Of a DNA stretch of 64,000 bases, positions 1 through 9,536 are shown in pieces; positions within the stretch are counted from its first letter, which is position 1, and every line of letters starts with the position of its first letter. The translations under genes and the position numbers were made by a program. Under the pieces are notes generated by a model. The model searched no databases. It saw only the letters and a program-made list of their open reading frames with translations, and had not been told where the DNA came from. Source of the stretch: Arenibacter sp041392165 (lineage in GTDB: Bacteria > Bacteroidota > Bacteroidia > Flavobacteriales > Flavobacteriaceae); NCBI GenBank assembly GCA_041392165.1, contig JAWKMN010000001.1, positions 186,001-250,000 of the forward strand, in the 5' to 3' direction.

Positions 1-231
1 ACGGGCTTTATAGCCGAAAATGACGAGGATTATGTATTGGAAACCATAGAGACATTGGAGTCCATCACCGAAGTGTCTTCGTTAAAGGATGAGGAACTGG
101 ACGTTATTGGTGAATTGATCTCCAATCTTTACGGAGCCTTGGAGGTGCAAAAATCCATTAAGGAAGGCAAGTCCCCAAAAGAGGCCTTAAATGAATTTAT
201 GCAACGGGTACTTGGTTCCATAGACAAGTAA
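1..231 (+). CDS. DUF6952 family protein, C-terminal part (cut by window edge)
   Basis: The reading frame is open from base 1 and ends at 231, so the true start lies before the window. A TTG at 37 is only an internal codon. The visible 76 residues are acidic and helical (e.g. DEELDVIGELISNLYGA) with no membrane segment or metal motif. I recognise it as the small DUF6952 family of Flavobacteriia, which usually sits beside thioredoxin or peroxiredoxin genes and just before tpx, as here. Its function is unknown; the neighbourhood hints at redox homeostasis, which is inference only. Confidence 0.7.
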   Translation, partial: TGFIAENDEDYVLETIETLESITEVSSLKDEELDVIGELISNLYGALEVQKSIKEGKSPKEALNEFMQRVLGSIDK

Positions 232-263
232 TGGTAAGGGTATTGGTACCCGTGTTATAACGG

Positions 264-302
264 ATGCCCCCATCTTATGTAGTGGACATAGGATGGAGGC
301 AT
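264..302 (+). terminator. Long hairpin after the DUF6952 gene
   Basis: Bases 264–280 pair with 286–302: a 17-bp stem with one mismatch and one G·T pair, and a five-base loop (AGTGG). The following sequence is T-rich (TTTGTATTTG) but not a clean T run. It lies 33 bases after the stop and well before tpx, so it may be a terminator or an RNA-stability element. Confidence 0.5.
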
Positions 303-416
303 TTGTATTTGTATAAAAGTTTAGGGAAGTCTGGCATATGTCCTATTTTTTATCAATTATTCCTTACTTATCAGACATATATTTTTTATTTTCACACAAA
401 ATTTAAATAAATAATC

Positions 417-923
417 ATGGCTACAGTAACACTTAAAGGAAACCCGATAAACACTATAGGTACACTACCGAAATCCGGAAGTAAAGCGCCCGGATTTTCT
501 TTGACAAAAGGAGATTTATCCAATATAAATTTGGAAGATTACAAAGGTACAAAAGTGATATTGAATATTTTTCCCAGTGTGGACACGGGTACCTGTGCCC
601 AATCCGTAAGGCAATTTAATAAGGAAGCCGCCGAATTGGAAAATACCAAGGTGCTGTGTATTTCCAAAGACCTCCCCTTTGCCCAGGCCCGTTTCTGTGG
701 TGCGGAAGGAATAGATAATGTAGAAATGTTGTCCGATTTTCGGGACGGCAGCTTTGGAAAGGCCTATGGACTTGAGTTTGTGGACGGACCGTTAAAATCC
801 CTGCACTCCAGGGCAGTGGTGGTGTTGGATGGGGAAGCTAAGGTTGTTTACACGGAACAGGTGGCGGAAACCGTTGATGAACCCAATTATAAAGCGGCCC
901 TTGAAGCTCTGATGGATGCCTAA
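417..923 (+). CDS. tpx: Thiol peroxidase (atypical 2-Cys peroxiredoxin)
   Basis: This enzyme reduces hydrogen peroxide and organic peroxides using thioredoxin. The 168-residue length is normal for Tpx. The peroxidatic cysteine is Cys60 in the motif VDTGTCAQSVR and the resolving cysteine is Cys94 in ARFCGAEG, the spacing expected for an atypical 2-Cys enzyme that forms an intramolecular disulfide. The N-terminal VTLKGNPI is typical. There is no signal peptide, so it is cytoplasmic. The ATG at 417 is the only sensible start. The gene overlaps the next (dgkA) by 8 bases, so the two are translationally coupled. Confidence 0.95.
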   Translation: MATVTLKGNPINTIGTLPKSGSKAPGFSLTKGDLSNINLEDYKGTKVILNIFPSVDTGTCAQSVRQFNKEAAELENTKVLCISKDLPFAQARFCGAEGIDNVEMLSDFRDGSFGKAYGLEFVDGPLKSLHSRAVVVLDGEAKVVYTEQVAETVDEPNYKAALEALMDA

Positions 924-1281
924 GGAAAGCTTTTTGGTGAATCGCATAAAGAGCGTTGGTTATGCCTTAAGGGGGGCGATTCTTTTGATTGGCACGGAAT
1001 CCAGTATTAAAATTCAGGTTTTTATCACCTTGGTGATGACCGCGGCCGGATTTTATTTTGAAATTTCCAATACGGAATGGATACTTCAGATTTTGGCTAT
1101 TGGATTGGTCCTGGGAATAGAAGGTTTGAACACGGCCGTGGAGAAAATTGCAGATTATGTGCAGCCTGAATTTGATGAAAAAATCGGATTTATCAAGGAC
1201 ATTTCCGCAGGTGCCGTTATGCTGGTATCCATTGCCGCATCCATTATAGGCCTCATCATCTATATTCCCAAACTCATTTAA
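916..1281 (+). CDS. dgkA: Diacylglycerol kinase family membrane protein
   Basis: A 121-residue protein of the small membrane DgkA family, which phosphorylates diacylglycerol or, in many bacteria, undecaprenol, to recycle lipid carrier for envelope polymers. Three hydrophobic segments are visible (about residues 32–50, 54–72, 95–119). The family signature EGLNTAVEKIAD sits near residue 69 and carries the conserved Glu/Asn that bind Mg-ATP. The start overlaps the end of tpx by 8 bases. Which lipid is the substrate cannot be told from sequence. Confidence 0.9.
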   Translation: MPKESFLVNRIKSVGYALRGAILLIGTESSIKIQVFITLVMTAAGFYFEISNTEWILQILAIGLVLGIEGLNTAVEKIADYVQPEFDEKIGFIKDISAGAVMLVSIAASIIGLIIYIPKLI

Positions 1282-1373
1282 GATCTATTGGTTGCCCCTC
1301 ATTGGCTATATGGCCCATTATGAGTTTCCGTAAAATATTATTTCAATAGGAAAAGTTCCGATGAGTTCCTTAG

Positions 1374-1381
1374 TAAATTTG
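1374..1381 (+). promoter_or_regulatory. Possible Bacteroidota -7 box upstream of ftsK
   Basis: TAAATTTG fits the Bacteroidota -7 consensus TAnnTTTG and ends 28 bases before the ftsK ATG. No clear -33 TTTG is visible at the expected distance, so this is tentative. Confidence 0.35.
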
Positions 1382-1409
1382 TAATTTAGCCACCAGAATT
1401 GAAGATTTA

Positions 1410-3786
1410 ATGGCAAAAAAGGTAAAAAAACCAAAGTCTACGAACAATAAAAAAGGCTTTTCCTTAAAATTATCCCAACAGAACAGAATTATTTTTGGAG
1501 GGCTGTTAATGCTTTTAAGTATTGCGCTGTTCTTTTCTTTTGTCTCTTTCTATTTTACCTGGCAAGACGATCAAAGCTTGTTGACAGAATTTACGGACAG
1601 GAATGAACAAGCCAAGAATTTATTGAACAAATTTGGGGCCAACGTAAGTCATTTGGTGCTTTACAAGGGATTTGGAGTGTCATCCATCATATTTACCTTT
1701 CTACTTTTTATAACGGGTCTATATCTATTTTTGAGTATGCAAAAACGGGGGCTGCTTCGAAAATGGATTTGGGGCTTGGTCTTTATAATCTGGTTCTCCG
1801 TAGCCTTGGGTTTCTTTGCATCAGGACAGCCGTTATTGGGTGGTATGGTCGGTTATGAGATGAACGATTTCCTACAGGATTATGGTGGAAAAGTTGGAGT
1901 GTTTCTTTTGTTGCTTTTTGGTTTGATCGTTATTTTGGTTAGGTTGTTCCAATTTTCCCCGGATAAAGCGGTAGCCTATATTAACGACAAGGGAAAATCC
2001 TTGGCCAGCGAATTCAAGAACGGCAAGACTGTCAAGGCCGATAACTATAGTGATAGTGAAAAGGATGTTGAGTATACGGTGGAAAAGGAAGAGACCCCTG
2101 TAATAATTGACACCTATACCCACAAGAAGGATATTCCCGTTTTGGCAAAAGAGGACGATGAAGGGGATTTTGAAGTTAAAGTGGGACCTAGAGATACCAT
2201 TGCCATGGAAGTGGAGAAAATTAAGGAGGAGAAAGAGGAATCGGACAATATTTCGGACAAACTTGTGGAGGATTTTGGTGAATTTGATCCTACCTGAATT
2301 GGGCAATTTTAAATTTCCCCCATTGGATCTTTTGGATCAGCATGGTGCCAGCGGAGGTATTACCATCAATCAGGAGGAGCTGGAGGAAAATAAGAATAAA
2401 ATTGTTGAGACTCTAAAAAACTATAAGATTGGTATCGCACAGATTAAGGCGACCATAGGTCCTACCGTTACACTTTATGAAATTGTGCCCGATGCAGGGG
2501 TACGAATTTCAAAGATTAAAAACCTTGAGGATGATATTGCCCTTTCATTGGCGGCACTGGGCATTAGAATTATAGCTCCTATTCCCGGAAAGGGAACCAT
2601 TGGTATTGAAGTGCCCAACAAGAATGCTACAATCGTATCCATGCGGTCCGTTATTGCTTCCAGTAAATTTCAGAAGGCAGAAATGCAATTGCCCATCGCC
2701 TTTGGAAAAACCATTAGTAACGAAACTTTTGTGGTAGATTTGGCCAAAATGCCCCACTTGTTGATGGCAGGGGCCACAGGGCAGGGGAAATCCGTGGGCC
2801 TAAATGCGGTATTGACCTCTTTGCTCTATAAAAAGCATCCTGCAGAGGTAAAGTTTGTGCTTATAGATCCCAAAAAGGTGGAACTTACACTATTCAATAA
2901 GATTGAAAGACACTACCTGGCCAAGTTACCGGACTCCGAGGAGGCTATTATTACGGACAACAACAAGGTAATCAACACCTTGAATTCGCTTTGTATAGAA
3001 ATGGACAACCGTTATGAGTTGTTAAAGGTGGCCATGGTCCGTAACATTAAGGAATACAACGCTAAATTTAAGGCCAGGAAACTGAACCCCAATGATGGTC
3101 ATATGTACCTGCCCTATATTGTATTGGTCATAGATGAGTTTGCCGATCTTATTATGACGGCAGGCAAGGAAGTGGAAACCCCTATTGCCAGGCTGGCACA
3201 GTTGGCAAGGGCTATAGGTATACACTTGATCATAGCCACCCAGCGGCCCTCCGTTAACGTTATTACGGGGATAATAAAAGCCAACTTTCCGGCAAGGATC
3301 GCATTTAGGGTGACCTCAAAAATAGATTCAAGGACTATCTTGGATACGCAAGGAGCCGATCAATTGATCGGTCGTGGCGATATGTTGTTTACACAGGGTA
3401 ATGACGTTACCCGAATTCAATGTGCTTTCGTGGATACGCCAGAGGTTGCCAAAATTACTGATTTTATTGGTTCGCAAAGGGCTTATCCGGATGCGCATTT
3501 ACTTCCGGAATATTTCGGAAATGACGATTCTGGCACAAGTATTGATTACAATATTTCCGAAAGGGATACTATGTTCAGGGAAGCGGCTGAAGTAATCGTA
3601 ATTGCACAACAGGGTTCGGCCTCTTTGATACAACGAAAGTTGAAATTGGGGTACAATAGGGCCGGGAGAATTATAGATCAATTGGAGGCCGCTGGTATAG
3701 TTGGCCCTTTTGAAGGTAGTAAGGCCCGTCAGGTGCTTGTACCCGATGTTTATGCCCTGGACCAACTTTTGAACAATGAACAATGA
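1410..3786 (+). CDS. ftsK: DNA translocase FtsK (frameshifted in this sequence)
   Basis: FtsK/SpoIIIE pumps DNA at the septum and coordinates XerCD dimer resolution. The N-terminal part (1410–2297) carries a Lys-rich start, about four membrane helices and an acidic linker. The motor lies in another frame: Walker A GATGQGKSVG near 2770, Walker B VLVIDEFADL at 3121–3150, and a C-terminal winged-helix gamma domain (about 3570–3770). The frame changes at 2290–2298, where EFDPT is followed by a stop, while the +1 frame continues ELGNFKFP. Restoring one C and one G (CCC and GG instead of CC and G) would rejoin the frames. An essential gene broken this way is probably a sequence error. A LolA-like gene and lptF follow on the same strand. 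Confidence 0.9.
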
Positions 3787-3827
3787 AAGTGCTTAGAAGG
3801 TACCGTTACAAATTTAAATAACAAAAA

Positions 3828-4475
3828 ATGAAAATTAAATTATCCCTATTCTTATTGATATTATTATCTACTTCCATAGCCCTGGCCCAAAATGCAGCAA
3901 AGGCCAAAACCTTATTGGATGAAGTGTATAATAAGGTAACAAGTTATGACAATATCTTTGTAGATTTTAAGTACAGCCTTCATAATGAGGAGGCTAACAT
4001 AAATACGGAAACAAGGGGAGATGTAACCATGCAGGGCGATAAGTATTTGTTCAATTACCTGGGATCCAAACAACTATATGATGGAAGAAAAGTGTATACC
4101 GTTGTTCCGGAAAATGAAGAGGTGACCATTGAGGATAAATTGGATGATGAAAATACTATTACGCCATCCAAAATGCTTACTTTTTATAAGCAGGGACACA
4201 ATTATGCTTGGGATATTTTACAAAATATCCAAGGAAGAAAAATACAATTTGTGAAGTTGACACCAATCGATACCAATTCTGAAATCAAATCTATTTTGTT
4301 GGGCATTGATGTGGAGACCAAACATATCTATAAGCTTATAGAAACTGGTAGGAACGGTACCAAAACGACCATTACTGTTAATTCTTTTAAAATTGACCAG
4401 CCTTTATCCGAAACCTTATTTACTTTTGACGAGAACAAGTACAAGAATGATGGGTATTACATCATAAGAAATTAG
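3828..4475 (+). CDS. LolA-like outer membrane lipoprotein carrier protein
   Basis: A 215-residue periplasmic protein with a clear Sec signal peptide (hydrophobic residues 4–19, cleavage near LAQ). It has the beta-rich LolA/LolB fold pattern: alternating strands such as FVDFKYSL, GDVTMQGDKYLFNYLGSKQLYDGRKVYTVVP (residues about 45–90) and a late FTFDEN motif. LolA family proteins ferry lipoproteins across the periplasm. In Bacteroidota this paralogue is routinely found between ftsK and lptF, as here. The ATG at 3828 follows ftsK by 41 bases and the gene ends 3 bases before lptF, so it is operonic. Confidence 0.85.
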   Translation: MKIKLSLFLLILLSTSIALAQNAAKAKTLLDEVYNKVTSYDNIFVDFKYSLHNEEANINTETRGDVTMQGDKYLFNYLGSKQLYDGRKVYTVVPENEEVTIEDKLDDENTITPSKMLTFYKQGHNYAWDILQNIQGRKIQFVKLTPIDTNSEIKSILLGIDVETKHIYKLIETGRNGTKTTITVNSFKIDQPLSETLFTFDENKYKNDGYYIIRN

Positions 4476-4478
4476 ACA

Positions 4479-5963
4479 TTGAGAATTCTAGACCGATATA
4501 TATTATCGAGGTTCCTCTTTAATTTTATCAGTTCGTTCGTAATACTGATGTTTATCTTCGTATTTCAAACGATCTGGTTGTTTATTGATGATTTTGCAGG
4601 TAAGGGATTGGATATTTTCATTATCGGAAAATTCCTGTTTTATCTTATGCCCAACCTAATGGAACGCGTAATTCCCTTAACGGTATTGCTTTCTTCCATT
4701 CTCACCTTTGGCACCTTTGCGGAGAATTATGAATTTGCGGCCATGAAGGCCTCTGGTATATCATTACAGCGGGCCATGTTGTCACTCATTGTTTTTGTTA
4801 CATTTTTAGGTGGGGTAACTTTTTATTTTGCCAATAATATCATTCCCGTATCAGAACAAAAAGTATACAATTTAAGAAGGAATATCGCCAAGGTTAAACC
4901 GGCGGCCATTATTTCGGAAGGGGTGTTCAGTGATCTGGAAGGAACGGATATGAATATGAAGGTGGACCGTAAGTATGGGGAAAATGACCGATTCTTGGAA
5001 AATGTTATCATTCATGAAAAATCCAAAACAAAGGTAAATACCACGGTGATCAAGGCCAGATCCGGAGAACTTATCAGCAGTGAGGATTCGGATATTTTAC
5101 AGTTGGTATTAAAGGACGGACACTATTATTTGGACGTGACCACGAAAAATAATAAGGAGAAGAAGAAAAACCCTTTTACCAAGGCCAATTTTAAGACCTA
5201 TACCATTAACAAGGATTTGTCAGACCTTAACAATGTAGATTTAAATGAGGAGCGCGATGTAAGCACGGATAAGATGAAGAATATTTCCCGCTTGACCAAG
5301 GATATAGATTCCTTAAGGAATGACAATGTTAAATTGGTCACTGCGTTTTCCAAGAATATAGTAGGAAGAATGGGTGCTTTCATATCTTTAAAAAAGCCCG
5401 ATTCCATCACCCAGGTTGCCATCGACAAAAAGAAGAGGGAGATGGATTCTTTGGATACCAGAAAGGATACGGATAGTATATTGGCCATCTTTCCCTCCTA
5501 TCACCAGACACAGATATTAAGTTCGGCCAAGAGTTCTGTTGCCAATATTATTACTAGTATTCAGGGAAAGAAAAACGAGCTTCAAATAAAATATAAGATA
5601 TATCGACTTCATATTCTATCGCTCCACAAAAAGTATGCCCTGGCATTGTCCTGTATCATTCTGTTCTTTGTTGGGGCCCCCTTGGGAGCCATTATTAGAA
5701 AAGGAGGTTTGGGCCTGCCCATGGTAATCGCAATTATCCTATTTTTAACCTATTATTTTATAGGGGTATTTGCGGGAAATTATGCCAAGGAGGGGAATAT
5801 TCATCCTATTATAGGGGCATGGCTATCTACATTAATAATGTTACCTTTAGGTGTTTTCCTGACCAGAAGGGCTACGGCGGACAAAGGATTGATGTCTTTT
5901 GGGAGTATATTGGATTATTTTAAGGGCGTATTTAAGAAGAAAGATAAAATTGCTGTATCATGA
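4479..5963 (+). CDS. LptF/LptG family LPS export permease
   Basis: A 494-residue permease of the LptBFG exporter, which extracts LPS from the inner membrane. The layout is the usual one: N-terminal helices (about residues 12–34, 56–80, 100–120), a long periplasmic domain, then three C-terminal helices (about 390–410, 418–440, 448–465). The conserved coupling segment ENYEFAAMKASGISL lies near residue 85. The start is TTG at 4479, 3 bases after the preceding stop; no upstream ATG fits, and the following RILDRYILSRF is the family's normal N terminus. Its stop overlaps the ribB ATG (ATGA). Confidence 0.9.
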   Translation: MRILDRYILSRFLFNFISSFVILMFIFVFQTIWLFIDDFAGKGLDIFIIGKFLFYLMPNLMERVIPLTVLLSSILTFGTFAENYEFAAMKASGISLQRAMLSLIVFVTFLGGVTFYFANNIIPVSEQKVYNLRRNIAKVKPAAIISEGVFSDLEGTDMNMKVDRKYGENDRFLENVIIHEKSKTKVNTTVIKARSGELISSEDSDILQLVLKDGHYYLDVTTKNNKEKKKNPFTKANFKTYTINKDLSDLNNVDLNEERDVSTDKMKNISRLTKDIDSLRNDNVKLVTAFSKNIVGRMGAFISLKKPDSITQVAIDKKKREMDSLDTRKDTDSILAIFPSYHQTQILSSAKSSVANIITSIQGKKNELQIKYKIYRLHILSLHKKYALALSCIILFFVGAPLGAIIRKGGLGLPMVIAIILFLTYYFIGVFAGNYAKEGNIHPIIGAWLSTLIMLPLGVFLTRRATADKGLMSFGSILDYFKGVFKKKDKIAVS

Positions 5964-7102
5964 CAACAAAAGTTGAAAAGACCATTACGCTAAATACCAT
6001 TGAGGAGGCCATTGAGGATATAAGGCAGGGCAAGGTTATAATTGTAGTGGATGATGAAAATAGGGAGAACGAAGGGGATTTCCTGGCCGCAGCAGAATTG
6101 GCGACACCGGAACTGATCAATTTTATGGCTACCCACGGAAGGGGACTTATTTGTGCCCCTCTTACCGAAGGTAGGTGTAAGGAATTGGGGCTGCATATGA
6201 TGGTCCATAACAATACCGACCCCATGGAAACGGCATTCACCGTTTCTGTAGATTTAAGGGGCCATGGGGTAAGCACAGGTATTTCTGCCGCAGATCGTGC
6301 CAGTACCGTTAAGGCGTTGACGGATACCAGTATAAAGGCCCATGATTTGGGAAGGCCGGGACATATATTTCCCTTGGTAGCCAAAGAAGGTGGGGTGTTG
6401 AGAAGAACGGGACATACCGAAGCTGCCATTGATTTTGCCCGTTTGGCCGGACTAAAACCTGCAGGGGTAATCGTTGAGATTATGAACGAGGACGGTTCTA
6501 TGGCCAGATTGCCCCAATTGGTAAAAGTAGCCAGGACATTTGACTTGAAAATTGTATCTATCGAAGCTTTGATCGCCTATCGTATGGAACATGATAGTCT
6601 GATCCGTAAAAAAGAGGATTTTAATATTGTTACCAGATTTGGTGAATTTAGATTGAGGGCATATCAACAGACGACCAATAATCAGGTACATTTGGCGCTG
6701 ACCAAGGGGACTTGGGATAAAAACGAAAAGGTTTTGGCCAGAATAAATTCTACACTGATCAACAATGATATTTTAGGCACCCTTACCAACAATCCTGATA
6801 AAAAATTGGAGGACATGTTCAATGCCATCAACGAAGAAGGCAAAGGGGCCATAGTCTTTATAAATCAGGAATCCGAATCTTTGAACCTTTTGGGCCGATT
6901 GGGAGAACTTAGGGAGTTGCAAAAGCAAGGCATTTACAAGGCGCCCAAAGTGGACATGGATGCCAAGGATTTTGGTGTTGGGGCCCAAATTCTGCACGAT
7001 TTGGATATTGCCAAAATTAAGTTGTTGAGCAATTCCAGCCATACCAAAAGAGTTGGTATTGTAGGTTATGGACTAGAAATCGTAGAATACGTAACGTATT
7101 GA
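5960..7102 (+). CDS. ribB: 3,4-dihydroxy-2-butanone-4-phosphate synthase with degenerate GTP cyclohydrolase II-like tail
   Basis: Residues 1 to about 208 form an intact DHBP synthase, which makes the four-carbon riboflavin precursor from ribulose 5-phosphate. Visible motifs are DDENRENEGDF, HGRGLICAPL, HGVSTGISAADRA and GGVLRRTGHTEA. Residues about 215–380 align in position with a RibA domain but have lost its hallmarks: there are no zinc-binding cysteines and no RGEGRG-type motif. So the tail is unlikely to be an active cyclohydrolase, and a separate ribA is expected elsewhere. The gene is coupled to lptF by a 4-base overlap and followed by a strong terminator. Confidence 0.92.
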   Translation: MTTKVEKTITLNTIEEAIEDIRQGKVIIVVDDENRENEGDFLAAAELATPELINFMATHGRGLICAPLTEGRCKELGLHMMVHNNTDPMETAFTVSVDLRGHGVSTGISAADRASTVKALTDTSIKAHDLGRPGHIFPLVAKEGGVLRRTGHTEAAIDFARLAGLKPAGVIVEIMNEDGSMARLPQLVKVARTFDLKIVSIEALIAYRMEHDSLIRKKEDFNIVTRFGEFRLRAYQQTTNNQVHLALTKGTWDKNEKVLARINSTLINNDILGTLTNNPDKKLEDMFNAINEEGKGAIVFINQESESLNLLGRLGELRELQKQGIYKAPKVDMDAKDFGVGAQILHDLDIAKIKLLSNSSHTKRVGIVGYGLEIVEYVTY

Positions 7103-7127
7103 TAGTAATACATTATGGATACTAAGG

Positions 7128-7156
7128 AATGCCGAAGAAAATGGGTCTTCGGCATT
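7128..7156 (+). terminator. Rho-independent terminator after ribB
   Basis: AATGCCGAAGA (7128–7138) pairs perfectly with TCTTCGGCATT (7146–7156) around a 7-base loop, followed by TTATTTTTG. It ends the ftsK–ribB transcription unit and may also serve the converging gene. Confidence 0.9.
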
Positions 7157-7181
7157 TTATTTTTGCAGAAATAGTTGCAAT

Positions 7182-7970
7182 TTACAAGGGTCTTACCCAG
7201 ATGTTCCTGAACTGTGTTTTGTTGCCGTGGTCCTGTAGTGAAAGCACATCATCTCCATGGGCCGAAGGGTAGTTATGCAGTCCGGTATAATAGGTGTTGC
7301 CATTAATCTCCACGTTATTTTGTATAAGAACACCATTGTGAAGCACTGTAATTTTTGCCTTGGCATCCAAACGACCGTCCTTTTTAAATCTAGGTGCCGT
7401 ATAGATGATGTCATATGTGTTCCATTCCAAGGGACTGCGCATGGCGTTGACCAAGGGGGCATAATCCTTATATATACTGCCTGCCTGTCCGTTCCTATAG
7501 GTGCGGTTATTATAGGAATCCAATATTTGTAATTCGTATCTGTTCTGCAAAAACAATCCGCTATTGCCCCTGCCTTGGCCATGGCCTTCCACCACATCTG
7601 GGGCACTAAACTCTATATGTATCTGGCAATCCCCAAATTTCATTTTTGTGCTTATCCCTCCCGTTCCCGGTACCACTTCAAAATGGTCGTTATCCACGAT
7701 TTTCCATGGGGCGGCCTGGGCATTGTCCTTTTGGCTTACCCATTGGTCCAGGTTGGAGCCATCAAATAAAATAATGGCATCCGAAGGGGCGTCCCCTAAA
7801 GTTTTTGCAGGGGCAACTACACTTACTTCCGGCTCCCAGATTTCCGTCATTTGTGGTTTCATAGGCATGGGGGATACTTCCGGAGGAATACCGCCGTGCT
7901 TGCTTTGGGCTTTAATTTGCATGGAAAGTGCAATGGAAAAAATACAAGTAAAGAAAGTCTTGGAATTCAT
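7182..7970 (-). CDS. Secreted DUF1080 (3-keto-disaccharide hydrolase-like) protein
   Basis: A 262-residue protein with a Sec signal peptide (FFTCIFSIALSMQIKAQ), so periplasmic or exported. Residues about 62–262 carry the DUF1080 lectin-like jelly roll: IILFDGSNLDQWV, a GNSGLFLQNRYELQILDS segment and the closing FRNIWVRPL. This family is common in Bacteroidota and Planctomycetes; some members cleave 3-keto-glycosides. The substrate is not readable here. It converges with ribB across the shared terminator and is transcribed alone. Confidence 0.85.
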   Translation of the reverse strand: MNSKTFFTCIFSIALSMQIKAQSKHGGIPPEVSPMPMKPQMTEIWEPEVSVVAPAKTLGDAPSDAIILFDGSNLDQWVSQKDNAQAAPWKIVDNDHFEVVPGTGGISTKMKFGDCQIHIEFSAPDVVEGHGQGRGNSGLFLQNRYELQILDSYNNRTYRNGQAGSIYKDYAPLVNAMRSPLEWNTYDIIYTAPRFKKDGRLDAKAKITVLHNGVLIQNNVEINGNTYYTGLHNYPSAHGDDVLSLQDHGNKTQFRNIWVRPL

Positions 7971-8282
7971 ATTGAATAAGGGTTTTAAGGTTATTTTATT
8001 TGGATTCTTAAATGTAGTTATAATACTTAAATTTACATATCAAAACTTATATCCAGTGGTTGGGACCTATTTGTTGGCCCGGCCCTATGATCTTGAGGCC
8101 GATGATAAAAAGTACCATTGCACGTTTTCGGAATCGAGATGTGGGAATTGAATTCTGGGGCGTTGGCGCTTTTTGGCATCAATTAAAAGAGGTTATGGTG
8201 GGAAGAGAAGAAAAAGGGGATACTTGATCCAATTTCATTTGGGTGGTTTTATACTTAACTATAGTTTAGATTCAATAATAGC
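7971..8282. other. Intergenic stretch without a recognised gene
   Basis: 312 bases between two minus-strand genes. The sequence is AT-rich near the DUF1080 start and contains no convincing ORF, RNA gene or strong hairpin. It presumably carries the DUF1080 promoter. Confidence 0.5.
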
Positions 8283-9491
8283 TCAATAATTGGGGATGTC
8301 AATACATTTTTGTAGAACATGTGCCATTTTTTTGGCCCTGGCTTCCACCTCCTCTTCGCTCCATCCCAATTTGATAAGGGAGGATATATTGCGTCCTACC
8401 CAATGGTCAGATTTTGAAAAGTTGGACGAATCATAATTGGGCAAGCCATTTTTTAGTTCTTGGGAAAAACTGCCCAGGGCAGTAAGATTTTTTAAATGTT
8501 TCCATTTCCGGTAGTAATGCCAATTATTATCGAACCAATAAAAGCAGGCATCCACACCATTTTCAGCTAGTGCTTTTATGCTTTTTTGGGCCATTTCTTC
8601 GGTGGGAAGAAAAAAGCTTAGAAAGGAATAGTTTTCTGTTCCGTGTTCCGGAACCCTTCGGAAGCTAAGTCCGGGAATTTTTTCCAAGGCCGAACGCATA
8701 ATGGAATAATTCTTTTTCTGGATAGCAATAAAATCGTCCAAACGTTCAATTTGCGCAAGGCCTACGGCAGCGTGGAGTTCGGATATACGATAGTTATATC
8801 CCAAAATAGGATGGTTCTCCGCTCCCCTGTCCTTACCAATATGATCATGGCCGTGGTCGGAATATTGATCGGCACTTGTATAAAACTCCCTGTTGTTGGT
8901 GATTACCGCTCCCCCTTCCCCGCAGGTAATGGTCTTGACATAGTCGAAGGAAAAACAACCTAAATCCCCATAGCTTCCCAAGGGCTTGCCCTCATAACTA
9001 CCGCCTATGGCCTGACAGGCATCTTCCAAAAGAATTAGTCCGTGTTTTTTGCATATCGCTTTTAATGGTGCCAGATCTGCCATGGATCCGCACATATGTA
9101 CGGGCATCACTACTTTGGTTTTATCGGTTATGGCCCTCTCAACGGCAAGGGGATCTAGGGTAAGCGTATCGTCCACATCCACTAAGATGGGAATAGCCCC
9201 AACAGAGAGGACCGCTTCAAAGCTGGCTACAAAGGTAAATGTGGGCAATATAACCTCATCTCCTGCGCCTACGTTGGCACATGCCAACGCTACTGATAAA
9301 GCAGCGGTACCACTGCTCACCAATTGTGCGTGGTTTACTTGCATTCGTTTTTCCAGGGCCAGCTCCAATTCTTTTGCTTTCCAATGGCCGTTCCTCATAC
9401 CATCAAATCCATACCGCATTAACACCCCTGTATCCAAAACATCCTTGACCTGTTTCCGTTCCAAATCCCCAAAAAGTTCAAATCCTGGCAT
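8283..9491 (-). CDS. DegT/DnrJ/EryC1/StrS family PLP-dependent aminotransferase
   Basis: A 402-residue fold-type I aminotransferase of the family that aminates keto-sugars in nucleotide-sugar pathways. Seen: VSSGTAALSVAL near residue 58 (phosphate-binding region), LLEDACQAIGG near residue 154 (Asp that holds the pyridine N), and FSFDYVKTITCGEGGA with the likely Schiff-base Lys186. Length is normal. The ATG at 9491 follows an AT-rich leader. No sugar dehydratase or glycosyltransferase is adjacent, so the substrate is open; it could act on a non-nucleotide substrate as some orphan family members do. Confidence 0.88.
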   Translation of the reverse strand: MPGFELFGDLERKQVKDVLDTGVLMRYGFDGMRNGHWKAKELELALEKRMQVNHAQLVSSGTAALSVALACANVGAGDEVILPTFTFVASFEAVLSVGAIPILVDVDDTLTLDPLAVERAITDKTKVVMPVHMCGSMADLAPLKAICKKHGLILLEDACQAIGGSYEGKPLGSYGDLGCFSFDYVKTITCGEGGAVITNNREFYTSADQYSDHGHDHIGKDRGAENHPILGYNYRISELHAAVGLAQIERLDDFIAIQKKNYSIMRSALEKIPGLSFRRVPEHGTENYSFLSFFLPTEEMAQKSIKALAENGVDACFYWFDNNWHYYRKWKHLKNLTALGSFSQELKNGLPNYDSSNFSKSDHWVGRNISSLIKLGWSEEEVEARAKKMAHVLQKCIDIPNY

Positions 9492-9536
9492 ACTTTAAAT
9501 ATTTATTTATGATTTTTATTTGATTTTATAGTGCGA

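Noticed and set aside
2107..2290. Start of a separate FtsK motor gene at 2107
   Set aside because: The first 60 codons are the shadow of the N-terminal frame; real homology to the motor half begins only after the frame break at about 2296.
1872..2306. 144-codon minus-strand ORF inside ftsK
   Set aside because: Antisense shadow of the ftsK N-terminal half; no protein-like features of its own.
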